Below, one piece after another: positions 43,351-51,782 of a stretch of 64,000 nt of DNA (its first letter is position 1; every line of letters starts with the position of its first letter). Both the position numbers and the translations under genes were made by a program. The stretch is from Psychroflexus montanilacus (GTDB lineage: Bacteria > Bacteroidota > Bacteroidia > Flavobacteriales > Flavobacteriaceae). The notes beneath the pieces were generated by a model that searched no databases, was not told the DNA's origin, and saw nothing but the letters and a program-made list of their open reading frames with translations. Location: positions 124,001-188,000 of the forward strand of contig NZ_JAIQZC010000005.1 in NCBI RefSeq assembly GCF_020164535.1. The letters run 5' to 3'.

Positions 43351-44659
43351 TTAAAATTTCAATTTTGAGAATGTTTTTAGTAGAGGGTTCTACCTTATAG
43401 CGCTCATCCGTTCTTAGATTCAAAACCCACAGTACATCGTTATTACCATTGCATAATAAGAGCTGTTCAGACTTCAAATGTGGACTTATTTTTTCATCCT
43501 TTAGAAAATCGCTTAGTTTCTTTTTACCCTTCATTCCAAACGGATAAAAATAGTCCCCATTTTCTACAGATCTTAAACTTAAGGGAAACTTAAGTTTGGA
43601 CTTATCAATATAAGCCACGCTAGGACCAAAACTGCCTAACTTTTTTACTTCTGAAAGTTTTAATTTAAAACTTCCTAAATCCACATAAAAGTCGTCTTCG
43701 CAGATTTCAATGGTTTGAAAGTCCTCTGTTGAAATTGGAGATAAAATCAATTTCTTTCTATCTTTTACGAGTTGATGGGTGTTAGATTCTACCCGCTTTC
43801 CCGTTTGGGCTTCAAGCAAATGATATACATCATTCCACTCTGAAAACCCATAGTCTTTAAGCAATTGATAGAGTATGGCTTTGGTGTTTTTGTAAGATTT
43901 TAGTCCCGAAATGTCAATTTCTTTTTGATTCCCTTTTGTTGTGGTGATTTTAGAAGACACCAGTTCAGAAAGTTCATCTACTAAAGCATCTGTTTGTTTT
44001 AGGTTTTTAAGTGTTGAGTCAAAATTTTCTAGAAACCTAGCATCCAAGTCTATAAGCTCAGGAAGAAGGTGATGTCTTATTTTGTTTCTTAGGTATTTTG
44101 TGCTTTCATTGCTTCTGTCTTCGCGCCAGTTGATATTTTTTTCTAGCGCATAATTCTTGAGGTCCTCTTTACTGAAGATTAAAAGCGGTCTGCGGATGTA
44201 ATCCTTTTGGCTCGGGATTCCTGTTAGCCCCTTTATTCCAGTTGATCTACTCAAGTTGATAATGAAAGTTTCCAGGCTGTCATTCAGATGATGAGCAGTA
44301 AGTAAGTAGGAGTGAGGCGTAGTTTGAATCAATTCTTGAAACCACTGGTAGCGCAGGTTTCTGGCGGTAACCTGTATGGATGTTTTTTGCTGATTAGCTA
44401 TCAATTCAGTTTCAAAATCTTTTTTAAAAAGTCTGCACTCTAAAGTTTTTGCAAGCGTTTCAACAAATTCAGCATCCAGTTCACTGTCTTCTGCTCTTAG
44501 TTTGAAATTACAATGTGCCAAAGCAAAATCTAATTTCAAACAGTGACACAGATGTGCCAAAACTACAGAGTCTATCCCACCACTTATGGCAATGATAAAT
44601 GGACTGGAGACTAACTCTGGGAATTCAGATTCAATATGGTTTTGGAAACGATTTAGCAT
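43343..44659 (-). CDS. tilS: tRNA(Ile)-lysidine synthase
   Basis: Converts C34 of tRNA-Ile(CAU) to lysidine with ATP. The 438-residue protein has the PP-loop SGGIDS (26-31), the HCNFKLRAEDSELDAEFVE block and HHLNDSLETFIINLSRSTGIKGLTGI-like text (HHLNDSLETF, then GIKGLTGI), followed by the helical TilS substrate domain and a C-terminal domain (KGKKKLSDFLKDEKI). It lies 35 bases after pabB and overlaps dsbD. Confidence 0.95.
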   Translation of the reverse strand: MLNRFQNHIESEFPELVSSPFIIAISGGIDSVVLAHLCHCLKLDFALAHCNFKLRAEDSELDAEFVETLAKTLECRLFKKDFETELIANQQKTSIQVTARNLRYQWFQELIQTTPHSYLLTAHHLNDSLETFIINLSRSTGIKGLTGIPSQKDYIRRPLLIFSKEDLKNYALEKNINWREDRSNESTKYLRNKIRHHLLPELIDLDARFLENFDSTLKNLKQTDALVDELSELVSSKITTTKGNQKEIDISGLKSYKNTKAILYQLLKDYGFSEWNDVYHLLEAQTGKRVESNTHQLVKDRKKLILSPISTEDFQTIEICEDDFYVDLGSFKLKLSEVKKLGSFGPSVAYIDKSKLKFPLSLRSVENGDYFYPFGMKGKKKLSDFLKDEKISPHLKSEQLLLCNGNNDVLWVLNLRTDERYKVEPSTKNILKIEILND

Positions 44660-44694
44660 TTATGTCAAAAAGCACAAAATTAAGCTTTATTGCT

Positions 44695-46011
44695 TTATTT
44701 CTCTGTAACTCTTGTAGCATTAACAACATATTGTAGCGCCTTTCCTTTTAAGAGGCATTCTTCATATTCCTGTTCAGGATTTGCCATAGATGTTAAGGCA
44801 CTACCAACCATGTAAGACAAGTATTTTTTTTCTGAATTGTAAAGCAAGGACCGGATAACAACATTAAAATCGAAGTCATTATTTGGTGTGATATAGCCGA
44901 TGGCACCACTGTAGAGACCACGCTTGGTGGTTTCGTAGGTTTCTGCAATTTCCATTGCCGATCGCTTTGGGGCTCCGGTCATGCTTCCCATGGGAAACAA
45001 AGATTTTAAAACTTCGGCCACGGAGTAGTCTGTCTTGACTTCCGAAGTTAGTGTAGAAACCAGTTGGTGGACTTGCTTATAAGAATAAATTTCACAAAGT
45101 TCTTCCACAGCAACAGAGCTTTTAATTGCAGTTTTGGATAAATCATTTCTCACTAAATCTACGATCATAATGTTTTCGGAAATTTCCTTGGGATCGTTTT
45201 TCAAGTTAAACTTCAACTGCTCATCTTCAGTTTTATCCTGCCCACGTCTTGCAGTTCCTTTGATGGGTTGTGAAATCAATTTCTGGCCTTGTTTTTTTAA
45301 AAATCGCTCTGGACTGGCGCAAAGTGCATGATAGTGCTCAAATTTTAAAAAACTTGAAAAAGGCGCTTTTGAAATCGAATTGAGATGATTGAAAGTTGGT
45401 AAAGGGCTAAAGTTGATTTGATCTATGTAAAATTCCTGGCAAAAGTTGACCTCATAGATATCTCCACGCTGGATATGCGCCAAAATTTGTTTAGCTCTGT
45501 AAACGTATTCCTCCTTCTGCCATCTTGGAGAAAATGTAAAGGTTTGGGTTATATCTTCATTTCTCGCAGATAACTCAGTTGCCAAAATGGACTCAAAATC
45601 ATTGTCTATTTCATCATCTACCAACGTCAGATAATGCGCTTCAATAATATCATCCTTAAACAGCCATATTTTTTTGGGCTGAATGAAATACAGCTCTGGA
45701 AATTGAAGCTGGTCTTTATTATTGGAACTGATAGACTCTGTGTCATTTTTTAGATCATAACTCAAGTATCCAAAAAGCCAGTCTTTAGTTGTGGTCTGAA
45801 ACTCATCCAGCTTTTCAAAAGCAAGGTCGTCATCAGATTTTATAGCAGTGAAGCCGTCAACAGCAAGAATAGCTTCATATTCCTGGTATAAATGTTCAGT
45901 TTGGTTGGAATCCAGGAAAACGACTTCTTCAAATTGGTTTCCCCACTGAAGAAGTTTTTGTTTAAAGTTCTCTTGGGTAGACGTGTTTTGAAATGTCTTT
46001 ATAGTTCTCAA
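44695..46011 (-). CDS. pabB: Aminodeoxychorismate synthase component I
   Basis: A 438-residue chorismate-utilising enzyme. The diagnostic K251 in PIKGTARRG is the lysine nucleophile of PabB; anthranilate synthases have Ala there. Other blocks are GDIYEVNFCQEF, LVRNDLSK, VHQLVSTL and FPMGSMTGAPKRSAMEI. It makes 4-amino-4-deoxychorismate for folate, normally with PabA (not in the window). The start overlaps the flavin reductase stop by four bases. Confidence 0.92.
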   Translation of the reverse strand: MRTIKTFQNTSTQENFKQKLLQWGNQFEEVVFLDSNQTEHLYQEYEAILAVDGFTAIKSDDDLAFEKLDEFQTTTKDWLFGYLSYDLKNDTESISSNNKDQLQFPELYFIQPKKIWLFKDDIIEAHYLTLVDDEIDNDFESILATELSARNEDITQTFTFSPRWQKEEYVYRAKQILAHIQRGDIYEVNFCQEFYIDQINFSPLPTFNHLNSISKAPFSSFLKFEHYHALCASPERFLKKQGQKLISQPIKGTARRGQDKTEDEQLKFNLKNDPKEISENIMIVDLVRNDLSKTAIKSSVAVEELCEIYSYKQVHQLVSTLTSEVKTDYSVAEVLKSLFPMGSMTGAPKRSAMEIAETYETTKRGLYSGAIGYITPNNDFDFNVVIRSLLYNSEKKYLSYMVGSALTSMANPEQEYEECLLKGKALQYVVNATRVTEK

Positions 46012-46544
46012 GCCTGCTTTATTTCATTTTCGAAATTCGTAATTAACGACTCAAGATTAGTACTATAATCATGGCTTAGTTTTGCATTTTTAAAATTTTC
46101 ACCAAAAAGAGGAAGACTGAATTTGTCAACAATTTTTCCTCCAAACTTTTGAAAGTTGGTAGTGGTGTAATCTAAGCAAAATCTTGCTCCACCAGCTCCA
46201 GGTGAAGTGGCAAGTAAGAAAATTGGTTTATCTAGTAAATATTGAGCATCGCTTCTAGATAGCCAATCTGTAATATTTTTAAAAAAGGCAGACATAGTTC
46301 CATTATGTTCATTCACTGCCACAATAAGAGCGTCTGCGCTTTTGATTTGTGATACGAGTTCTTGAATATCATGAGGAACTCCAGACTCTTTTTCGATTTT
46401 TTCAGAATATATAGGAACACTGAGTGGTTTTAGGTCGATGTATTGAACCTCTGACTTTTTTATAAATTTTAGGGCGTATTTTAAGAGTTGGTCGTTGATT
46501 GAGGTTTCAGAATTAGATCCTGTGAAGGCTATAATTTTTGGCAT
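46008..46544 (-). CDS. NADPH-dependent FMN reductase family protein
   Basis: A 178-residue flavodoxin-fold protein. FMN-binding features: TGSNSETSINDQLLKYAL at the N-terminus, EHNGTMSAFFKNITDWLSR (the classical reductase/azoreductase block) and ATSPGAGGARFCLDY. It reduces flavin or quinone-like substrates with NADPH; the true substrate is unknown. It is the first gene of the pabB-tilS-dsbD transcript. Confidence 0.88.
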   Translation of the reverse strand: MPKIIAFTGSNSETSINDQLLKYALKFIKKSEVQYIDLKPLSVPIYSEKIEKESGVPHDIQELVSQIKSADALIVAVNEHNGTMSAFFKNITDWLSRSDAQYLLDKPIFLLATSPGAGGARFCLDYTTTNFQKFGGKIVDKFSLPLFGENFKNAKLSHDYSTNLESLITNFENEIKQA

Positions 46545-46579
46545 TTTACTTTTTTAAGTAAAGGTACATATAATTGAAA

Positions 46580-46612
46580 AATCCATTATTTCATAGCCTG
46601 AAATAATGGATT
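46580..46612 (-). terminator. Hairpin terminator of the 64-residue protein gene
   Basis: A perfect 14-bp stem (AATCCATTATTTCA / TGAAATAATGGATT) with a five-base loop, followed on the minus strand by TTTC. It isolates the small gene from the flavin reductase operon. Confidence 0.7.
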
Positions 46613-46634
46613 CAACTTTACTTAAAGTTTTCTA

Positions 46635-46829
46635 TCAATCAAGATAGACTAAACACTGTTGTAATGATGGATTCTTTTGCATCAGATTTCCTATAAAATC
46701 TTTCAATTCCTCAATTTCATAAGGCAAAAGCCATTCGGTAGCTTTTTTTAATTCTTTGCAAAATAAGTTGGGATCAAAACTTACTTTTTTCAAAATTTCT
46801 TTAGTGTACTCAAACATTGCTCTTGGCAT
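46635..46829 (-). CDS. Small conserved helical protein of unknown function
   Basis: A 64-residue protein of predicted helices (FEYTKEILKKVSFDPNLFCKEL and PYEIEELKDFIGNLMQ) with two cysteines. The MPRAMFEYTK start resembles small hypothetical proteins I associate with Flavobacteriaceae, but no function is known to me. It has its own terminator, so it is likely a separate transcript. Codon use looks like its neighbours. Confidence 0.72.
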   Translation of the reverse strand: MPRAMFEYTKEILKKVSFDPNLFCKELKKATEWLLPYEIEELKDFIGNLMQKNPSLQQCLVYLD

Positions 46830-46949
46830 GATTCAAAATTTTAAAATTAAGTAGAAATGTGTCATTCAAAATATTTATGTAAATATAACAATTTTTAGGG
46901 GTATATATTATGATATTTGTCATTAAATAAATCAATAATTATTATTAAT

Positions 46950-47402
46950 TTATTTCTTTCTTATAGTCCACTGAAATTTAAATTCCGAGACAACCTCCCC
47001 TTTATTATTTTTGGCAATGGAAGTCATCCAAAATTTTTGCCCATCGGGTGATGATAGGCAATCTTTAATATTGGTTTTTACTAGTTCAGTATCTTCACAA
47101 ATAAAAGTGATTTTCCCTTTTGCTTTCTTATGAAATGCTGAAGAATTTTCCTGAACCAGCATCGATATTTTTTCTCCACTTTCTTTAATTTCTTTCATCA
47201 CAATAGCTCCAGTGCTCAACTCAGCTGCCATGGCTTGTACAGCAAAATACATACTGTGAAATGGATTTTGATTGATCCATTTATGTGTTACAGTAGTTGT
47301 ACAAGCCTCTTCATTTAGTGTTTTTAGTCTCACACCGCATAGCCACGCTGAAGGTAGTTTAGAAAATAAAAACAAGTTGATTTTAGATGGTGTCAGTTTC
47401 AT
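46950..47402 (-). CDS. DUF4442 hotdog-fold protein
   Basis: About 150 residues from the ATG at 47402; a TTG three codons upstream is the only longer option. The text NPFHSMYFAVQAMAAELSTG and VQENSSAFHKKAKGKITFIC matches DUF4442, a hotdog-fold thioesterase-like family. No catalytic role has been shown. It stands alone; the following 259 bases up to padR are AT-rich and hold only the padR promoter. Confidence 0.85.
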   Translation of the reverse strand: MKLTPSKINLFLFSKLPSAWLCGVRLKTLNEEACTTTVTHKWINQNPFHSMYFAVQAMAAELSTGAIVMKEIKESGEKISMLVQENSSAFHKKAKGKITFICEDTELVKTNIKDCLSSPDGQKFWMTSIAKNNKGEVVSEFKFQWTIRKK

Positions 47403-47604
47403 TTTACTCAATTTATAAGACTCAATGTAGTCATTTATTTGATTTCAGTATCATTTTTAAACTTAATTTGCTTTAAAACTTAAAAGCTATTTCAAATCCA
47501 AAAATAGTGTTTAACCTCTATCCTTCATTGACTTCAGCCTTATTCTACCATTATTTTTGAGGGCAGTTATATGTTAACAAAATATTAAATTATATTACTA
47601 TGTA

Positions 47605-47636
47605 TTGCAAAGTAGTGTTTAAAAGATATATCTTTG
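47605..47636 (+). promoter_or_regulatory. Promoter of the PadR-PspC-DUF2807 operon
   Basis: TTG (47605-47607), 21 bases, TATCTTTG (47629-47636); the start codon follows after 25 bases. Confidence 0.6.
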
Positions 47637-47661
47637 TTTAAGATTATTTGAAAAGGAAACT

Positions 47662-48006
47662 ATGAAAATTGAAAATACGAAAGCCCAAATGCGTAAAGGA
47701 GTTTTGGAATACTGTATACTATCGGTGCTTAGTCATGATGATGCGTATGTAGCTGAAATCCTTGAGACTTTGAAATCTGCAAAACTGCTGGTGGTTGAAG
47801 GGACAATTTATCCGCTATTGACTCGTCTAAAAAACGCAAAGCTTTTATCCTACAGGTGGGAAGAATCTACTGGTGGTCCACCTCGAAAATATTATGGCCT
47901 TACCGACGAGGGGAAGGAATTTCTAAGTGAACTCTCTGAAACCTGGTTGGAATTGAACTATGCAGTGACAAAAATTACTTCAAAAAATAAAACTAACGAT
48001 GAATAA
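47662..48006 (+). CDS. PadR family transcriptional regulator
   Basis: A 114-residue winged-helix protein. The sequence KGVLEYCILSVLSHDDAYVAEIL, then VVEGTIYPLLTRLKNAKLLSYRWEES and GGPPRKYYGLTDEGKEFL, is the PadR_N core. It probably controls its own operon with the overlapping PspC gene (8 bases shared). Effector unknown; PadR/PspC pairs of this type are linked to envelope stress in Bacteroidota by context. Confidence 0.93.
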   Translation: MKIENTKAQMRKGVLEYCILSVLSHDDAYVAEILETLKSAKLLVVEGTIYPLLTRLKNAKLLSYRWEESTGGPPRKYYGLTDEGKEFLSELSETWLELNYAVTKITSKNKTNDE

Positions 48007-49561
48007 AACTATCAACATTAATCTTGCAGGCGTATTTTTTCATATCGATGAAGATGCGTTTATAAAATTGGATAAGTACTTGAAAGCCATAGAAACTTAT
48101 TTGGCTAAAGAAGAAAGTAAGGACGAAATTCTTCAAGATATTGAAGCAAGAATTGCTGAGCTTTTTACAGAATCTATGGCTCATAAAAATCAGGTTGTAA
48201 ATAGCATCCAGGTAAATGATATGATCGCCATTATGGGCGAACCTGAGGCTTACAAAATTGATGATGAGGAGGAACCTACTAGCAATTCATCCAAATTTAG
48301 ACCTTCCAGAAAATTATATCGTGACATAGATCGAAATTATATAGGTGGCGTTTCAGCTGGACTTAATTATTATCTCGGGCTTAACACTTTTCTTATCCGT
48401 CTGATTTGGGTCGCATCTGCTTTCTTTTCTTTTGGTGCAACAGTGGCTATCTATATCATATTATGGATTGTTATTCCCGCAGCCAATACAACATCTCAAA
48501 AACTTGATATGCAAGGCGAGCCAGTTAATCTGACAAATATTGAAAAAAAAGTAAAAGAAAGCTATTCTAAATTTGCGGATAAAGTGGGAGGTATTGATTA
48601 TGATAAGTATGGTCAGCAAACCAAGTCTGGGCTCACTCGCTTTTTTGACGGTTTAGGAGATGTACTCAAAGCTATAGGGGTATTTATATCCAAATTTCTA
48701 GGTGTCATTCTCTTGATTATCTCTAGTTTAGTTTTGGTTGGTTTATTAATATTCCTGTTCAGTTTTGGAACCATATCTGTATTTGAACTTGGAGATTTCA
48801 ATAAGATGGAACTTTTTTCTCTGGGTATTCCTTACTGGATTCAGGTCATTTTGTTTTTTCTTACAGCAGCGATTCCTTTCTTTTACCTGCTCATTTTGAG
48901 TTTGAAACTTTTGTTCTCTAATCTAAAGTCGATTGGAAAAATAAGCCACATTACCTTGATGGGAATTTGGATTCTATGTGTGATTGTGATCACAACTTTG
49001 GGCATCAAAAAGCAACTGGAAGTTAGTTATGATGGCGAAGTTGTAGAGGTAAGTGCTCTGAATATAGCAACTACTGATACTTTGAGAGTCAAAATGAATC
49101 CTAATTTGATGTTTGATGAAAACATAAATCAAAGAAGGCAACAGAAAATTGTGAAAGACGATACAAACTCTTCAAAATTGTATAGTTCAAATGTTTACGT
49201 AAACTTTAGAACTTCCAATGATGATGAATTGAAAGTGAGAGTCACCAAAAAAGGCTTCGGTTCAAGCGAAAATCTAGCACGAGAAAGAGCTTCTTTAATA
49301 GAATACGATTACAAATTGGAAAATTCAGTTTTGAAACTGGACAACTATTTTCTTACTACTCCAGAGTTTGCAAAGCAAAAGGTAAAAGTTGAAATTACAG
49401 TTTATATTCCTGAGCAGCAGATTATTTATTTAGATAAGAATCTTATGGATTTTAGTAGAATAAGAAATTTTAAGAGATCAGACTATAACACTTATTTGGG
49501 TTATGAGGAGAATATTTGGAAACCATTAGACAGTATTTATAAAAACAAATCTATCAACTAA
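47999..49561 (+). CDS. PspC domain membrane protein
   Basis: 520 residues. The N-terminal 100 residues are soluble (HIDEDAFIKLDKYLKAIETYL, often seen ahead of PspC in this phylum). The PspC domain follows at about 100-165 (RKLYRDIDRNYIGGVSAGLN... then a helix, FLIRLIWVASAFFSFGATVAIYIILWIVIP). Three further hydrophobic segments span about 225-330, and a C-terminal beta-rich periplasmic-type region closes it. Role inferred: envelope stress sensing or stabilisation together with the DUF2807 lipoprotein. Confidence 0.9.
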   Translation: MNKTININLAGVFFHIDEDAFIKLDKYLKAIETYLAKEESKDEILQDIEARIAELFTESMAHKNQVVNSIQVNDMIAIMGEPEAYKIDDEEEPTSNSSKFRPSRKLYRDIDRNYIGGVSAGLNYYLGLNTFLIRLIWVASAFFSFGATVAIYIILWIVIPAANTTSQKLDMQGEPVNLTNIEKKVKESYSKFADKVGGIDYDKYGQQTKSGLTRFFDGLGDVLKAIGVFISKFLGVILLIISSLVLVGLLIFLFSFGTISVFELGDFNKMELFSLGIPYWIQVILFFLTAAIPFFYLLILSLKLLFSNLKSIGKISHITLMGIWILCVIVITTLGIKKQLEVSYDGEVVEVSALNIATTDTLRVKMNPNLMFDENINQRRQQKIVKDDTNSSKLYSSNVYVNFRTSNDDELKVRVTKKGFGSSENLARERASLIEYDYKLENSVLKLDNYFLTTPEFAKQKVKVEITVYIPEQQIIYLDKNLMDFSRIRNFKRSDYNTYLGYEENIWKPLDSIYKNKSIN

Positions 49562-49573
49562 AAACTAAACCAC

Positions 49574-50428
49574 ATGAAAACAATTACTATTTCCGTAGCC
49601 TTAAGCTTATGCCTGCTTTTACTTGGATGTTCGTATTCTATCAGTTCTTTGACCAGCAATGATAAAATAAATGGAACCGGCGACGTGATTACAGAGCAAA
49701 TTGTTCTGGATGACTTTACAGAACTTGTCCTTCAACGTGGCTGGGAGGTTTCTTTGGAGCCAGCTACATCCAATTATATGGTTGTGGAAGCAAATGAAAA
49801 CTTACTAGAAGTTTTTGAATACGAAAATCAATCTGGTAGATTGATAATTGGTTCACAAAAGCAGATTTCTAGTGCAGATGCTAAACAAATTACATTATAC
49901 TTTACTGAAAAACTTGAGCTTTTAAAAGTTTCAAGTGGTACGGAAGTTACTTCTCCAGAGCGTTTAAGTTTTAATAACCTCACATTAGATCTATCGAGCG
50001 GATCTGAAGTCACTTTAGACTTAGAATTAAAGTCGTTAGACCTGGAAACTTCAAGCGGATCTGATGTTGATTTAGTATTAAGTTTGGATGAATTGCTTGT
50101 TGATTCCTCTAGTGGTTCATCAGCCAATTTAGAAGTTAATGCTATTTCAACCAGGGTTGAGTCTTCCTCAGGATCTGATGTAATTTTGAAAGGAAGTACA
50201 TCCAGTTTGGAAGTGAGAACCTCCAGTGGCTCTAGTGTCAATTCAAAAGGGTTTGAATCCGACAAAGTCACTGCAAAAGCATCATCTGGATCATCGATTT
50301 CGGTTTATCCTATTAAAGATTTAACGGCTACAGTGAGTAGTGGAGGAGATATCTATTATTTTAATAAGCCAAAAGGAAGATTAGATTTGAACAAATCGAA
50401 GTCTGGAGGATCAATCAAACTAAAATAA
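49574..50428 (+). CDS. DUF2807 (head GIN domain) lipoprotein with SSG ladder repeats
   Basis: 284 residues: lipoprotein signal with lipobox LLGC (C19), then a DUF2807 body. From about residue 116 the tripeptide SSG recurs eight times at intervals of about 20 residues (SSGTEV, SSGSEV, SSGSDV, SSGSSA, SSGSDV, SSGSSV, SSGSSI, SSGGDI). Such a ladder fits successive turns of a right-handed beta-helix. It would sit in the outer membrane or periplasm. It lies 12 bases after the PspC gene. Confidence 0.9.
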   Translation: MKTITISVALSLCLLLLGCSYSISSLTSNDKINGTGDVITEQIVLDDFTELVLQRGWEVSLEPATSNYMVVEANENLLEVFEYENQSGRLIIGSQKQISSADAKQITLYFTEKLELLKVSSGTEVTSPERLSFNNLTLDLSSGSEVTLDLELKSLDLETSSGSDVDLVLSLDELLVDSSSGSSANLEVNAISTRVESSSGSDVILKGSTSSLEVRTSSGSSVNSKGFESDKVTAKASSGSSISVYPIKDLTATVSSGGDIYYFNKPKGRLDLNKSKSGGSIKLK

Positions 50429-50508
50429 TTACACTATTTAAATCTTTAGCTCATGATCACTTTAATCAAAATCTTAATCATTTTCACGATTCACTATTTA
50501 GAATGCTG

Positions 50509-51699
50509 TTAATCTTTCTCATTATTTTCATTGAAAGCTGAAGGCAATAGCTGTGGGATAAACTTGATGATGATAGGCAGCAATACACTACCACCAGGCA
50601 ACACAAAAATAGCTAGAGAAGGAATGCTCTTGAAAATATCATAAAGTTGAGTTTTTGCTTTAGATTTTTCTTCAGCATTCAGCTCTCTCTGAGTGGATTG
50701 CGATAAAAGATAAACGAGTTCTTTACTCTCTACAATCTCCTTATATAGCCGGTTTTTATTTCTAGTCAACAAAAGTTTGACAGCTTTTTGATTTTTTTTG
50801 TAAAAGTGATTTAAGGGATTGCTGAAATGAAAATAAGCAATATTTTTTCTGTGTTGCGACACAAATTTAAAGAGAAACTCAACGCTAGTATTGATTTGTG
50901 ATGATTTCAAGTTTAAATCTGAACCAAGCTCGTTCATGAATTTTAATTCGTTGATTTCAATTTCTTCATCGCTATAAACCGCCATGCAGGCCAGGTCAAA
51001 GACATATAGGTTTCCAAGGTTATCCAAAATACTTTTGAAGTCGATAGATTCAGTATTTATAACATCTCTGGAAACCGGGAAGTTATAACGAAGAGAACTT
51101 TTTAGCAACTTCAGGATAAGTGTATCATAGGCAGCCTTAGATGTTTTTTGATCCAGAGCTAGAAATACTGTTTGCATAATTAAGCCTTCCAAAGTTTTGG
51201 CGTATTCGCTTGGTTTGATAGAAGTTGATAATGTTTTACTGTACGTCAATGCATCAGTAAATAATAAAGCATTGGTAACCAAATGACTAAAATTCTTTTG
51301 TATTAAGCCTTCATTGGTTTGAATTCTTTTATGAATTAATTGTTCAAGCTTTTGTTCTGGTTTAGATTTAAATTTGAAGATCGGATTCAAATATTCTTTT
51401 TGACCATGAAGCGATTCATAAAACTTAACTAGTCTTTCAATAATTTCATTCGAAGGCTGGTCTTCACAAAACTTATGATCTATATAAACCAAAGCAACAA
51501 GTAGATTGATCTTGGCAAGTTCTTGCTGTGTGTATTTTAAATTTGGAGTCAATGGAACTAATGCAGTCTGACTTGATCCATAAATGAATCCAGTAGATCT
51601 CAAAGCAGAGTAGAATCCTTGATCGTCTAATGAGAGAATATCTGTTTCACCAATGCGATGTAAACATTTTAAAAGCCAACCTGAAGCTGATGGATTCAT
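50509..51699 (-). CDS. LETM1-related protein
   Basis: A 396-residue protein. It begins MNPSASGWL, has a largely helical body, a region EIEINELKFMNELGSDLNL that resembles TerB-like helical domains, and a C-terminal hydrophobic segment SIPSLAIFVLPGGSVLLPII that matches the core of LETM1-family proteins. Flavobacterial homologues are labelled LETM1-related biofilm-associated. Eukaryotic LETM1 works in mitochondrial K+/H+ exchange; a similar ionic role here would be speculation. It is upstream of no clear partner. Confidence 0.78.
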   Translation of the reverse strand: MNPSASGWLLKCLHRIGETDILSLDDQGFYSALRSTGFIYGSSQTALVPLTPNLKYTQQELAKINLLVALVYIDHKFCEDQPSNEIIERLVKFYESLHGQKEYLNPIFKFKSKPEQKLEQLIHKRIQTNEGLIQKNFSHLVTNALLFTDALTYSKTLSTSIKPSEYAKTLEGLIMQTVFLALDQKTSKAAYDTLILKLLKSSLRYNFPVSRDVINTESIDFKSILDNLGNLYVFDLACMAVYSDEEIEINELKFMNELGSDLNLKSSQINTSVEFLFKFVSQHRKNIAYFHFSNPLNHFYKKNQKAVKLLLTRNKNRLYKEIVESKELVYLLSQSTQRELNAEEKSKAKTQLYDIFKSIPSLAIFVLPGGSVLLPIIIKFIPQLLPSAFNENNEKD

Positions 51700-51738
51700 A
51701 GGTAAAGTAACTTTAATTTTAGGAGTGTGTAAAAATAA

Positions 51739-51766
51739 AAAAGGAGCCTAAAATTAGACTCCTTTT
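51739..51766 (-). terminator. Terminator of the long-chain acyl-CoA ligase gene
   Basis: AAAAGGAG and CTCCTTTT, with an inner CTAA/TTAG and one mismatch, followed by a T-run on the minus strand; 17 bases past the ligase stop. Confidence 0.75.
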
Positions 51767-51782
51767 GCACAGTGTTTATTTT

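Noticed and set aside
49828-50271. A 147-codon minus-strand ORF opposite the DUF2807 gene
   Set aside because: It is produced by the repeated Ser-Ser-Gly codons of the real gene, which read without stops on the other strand.
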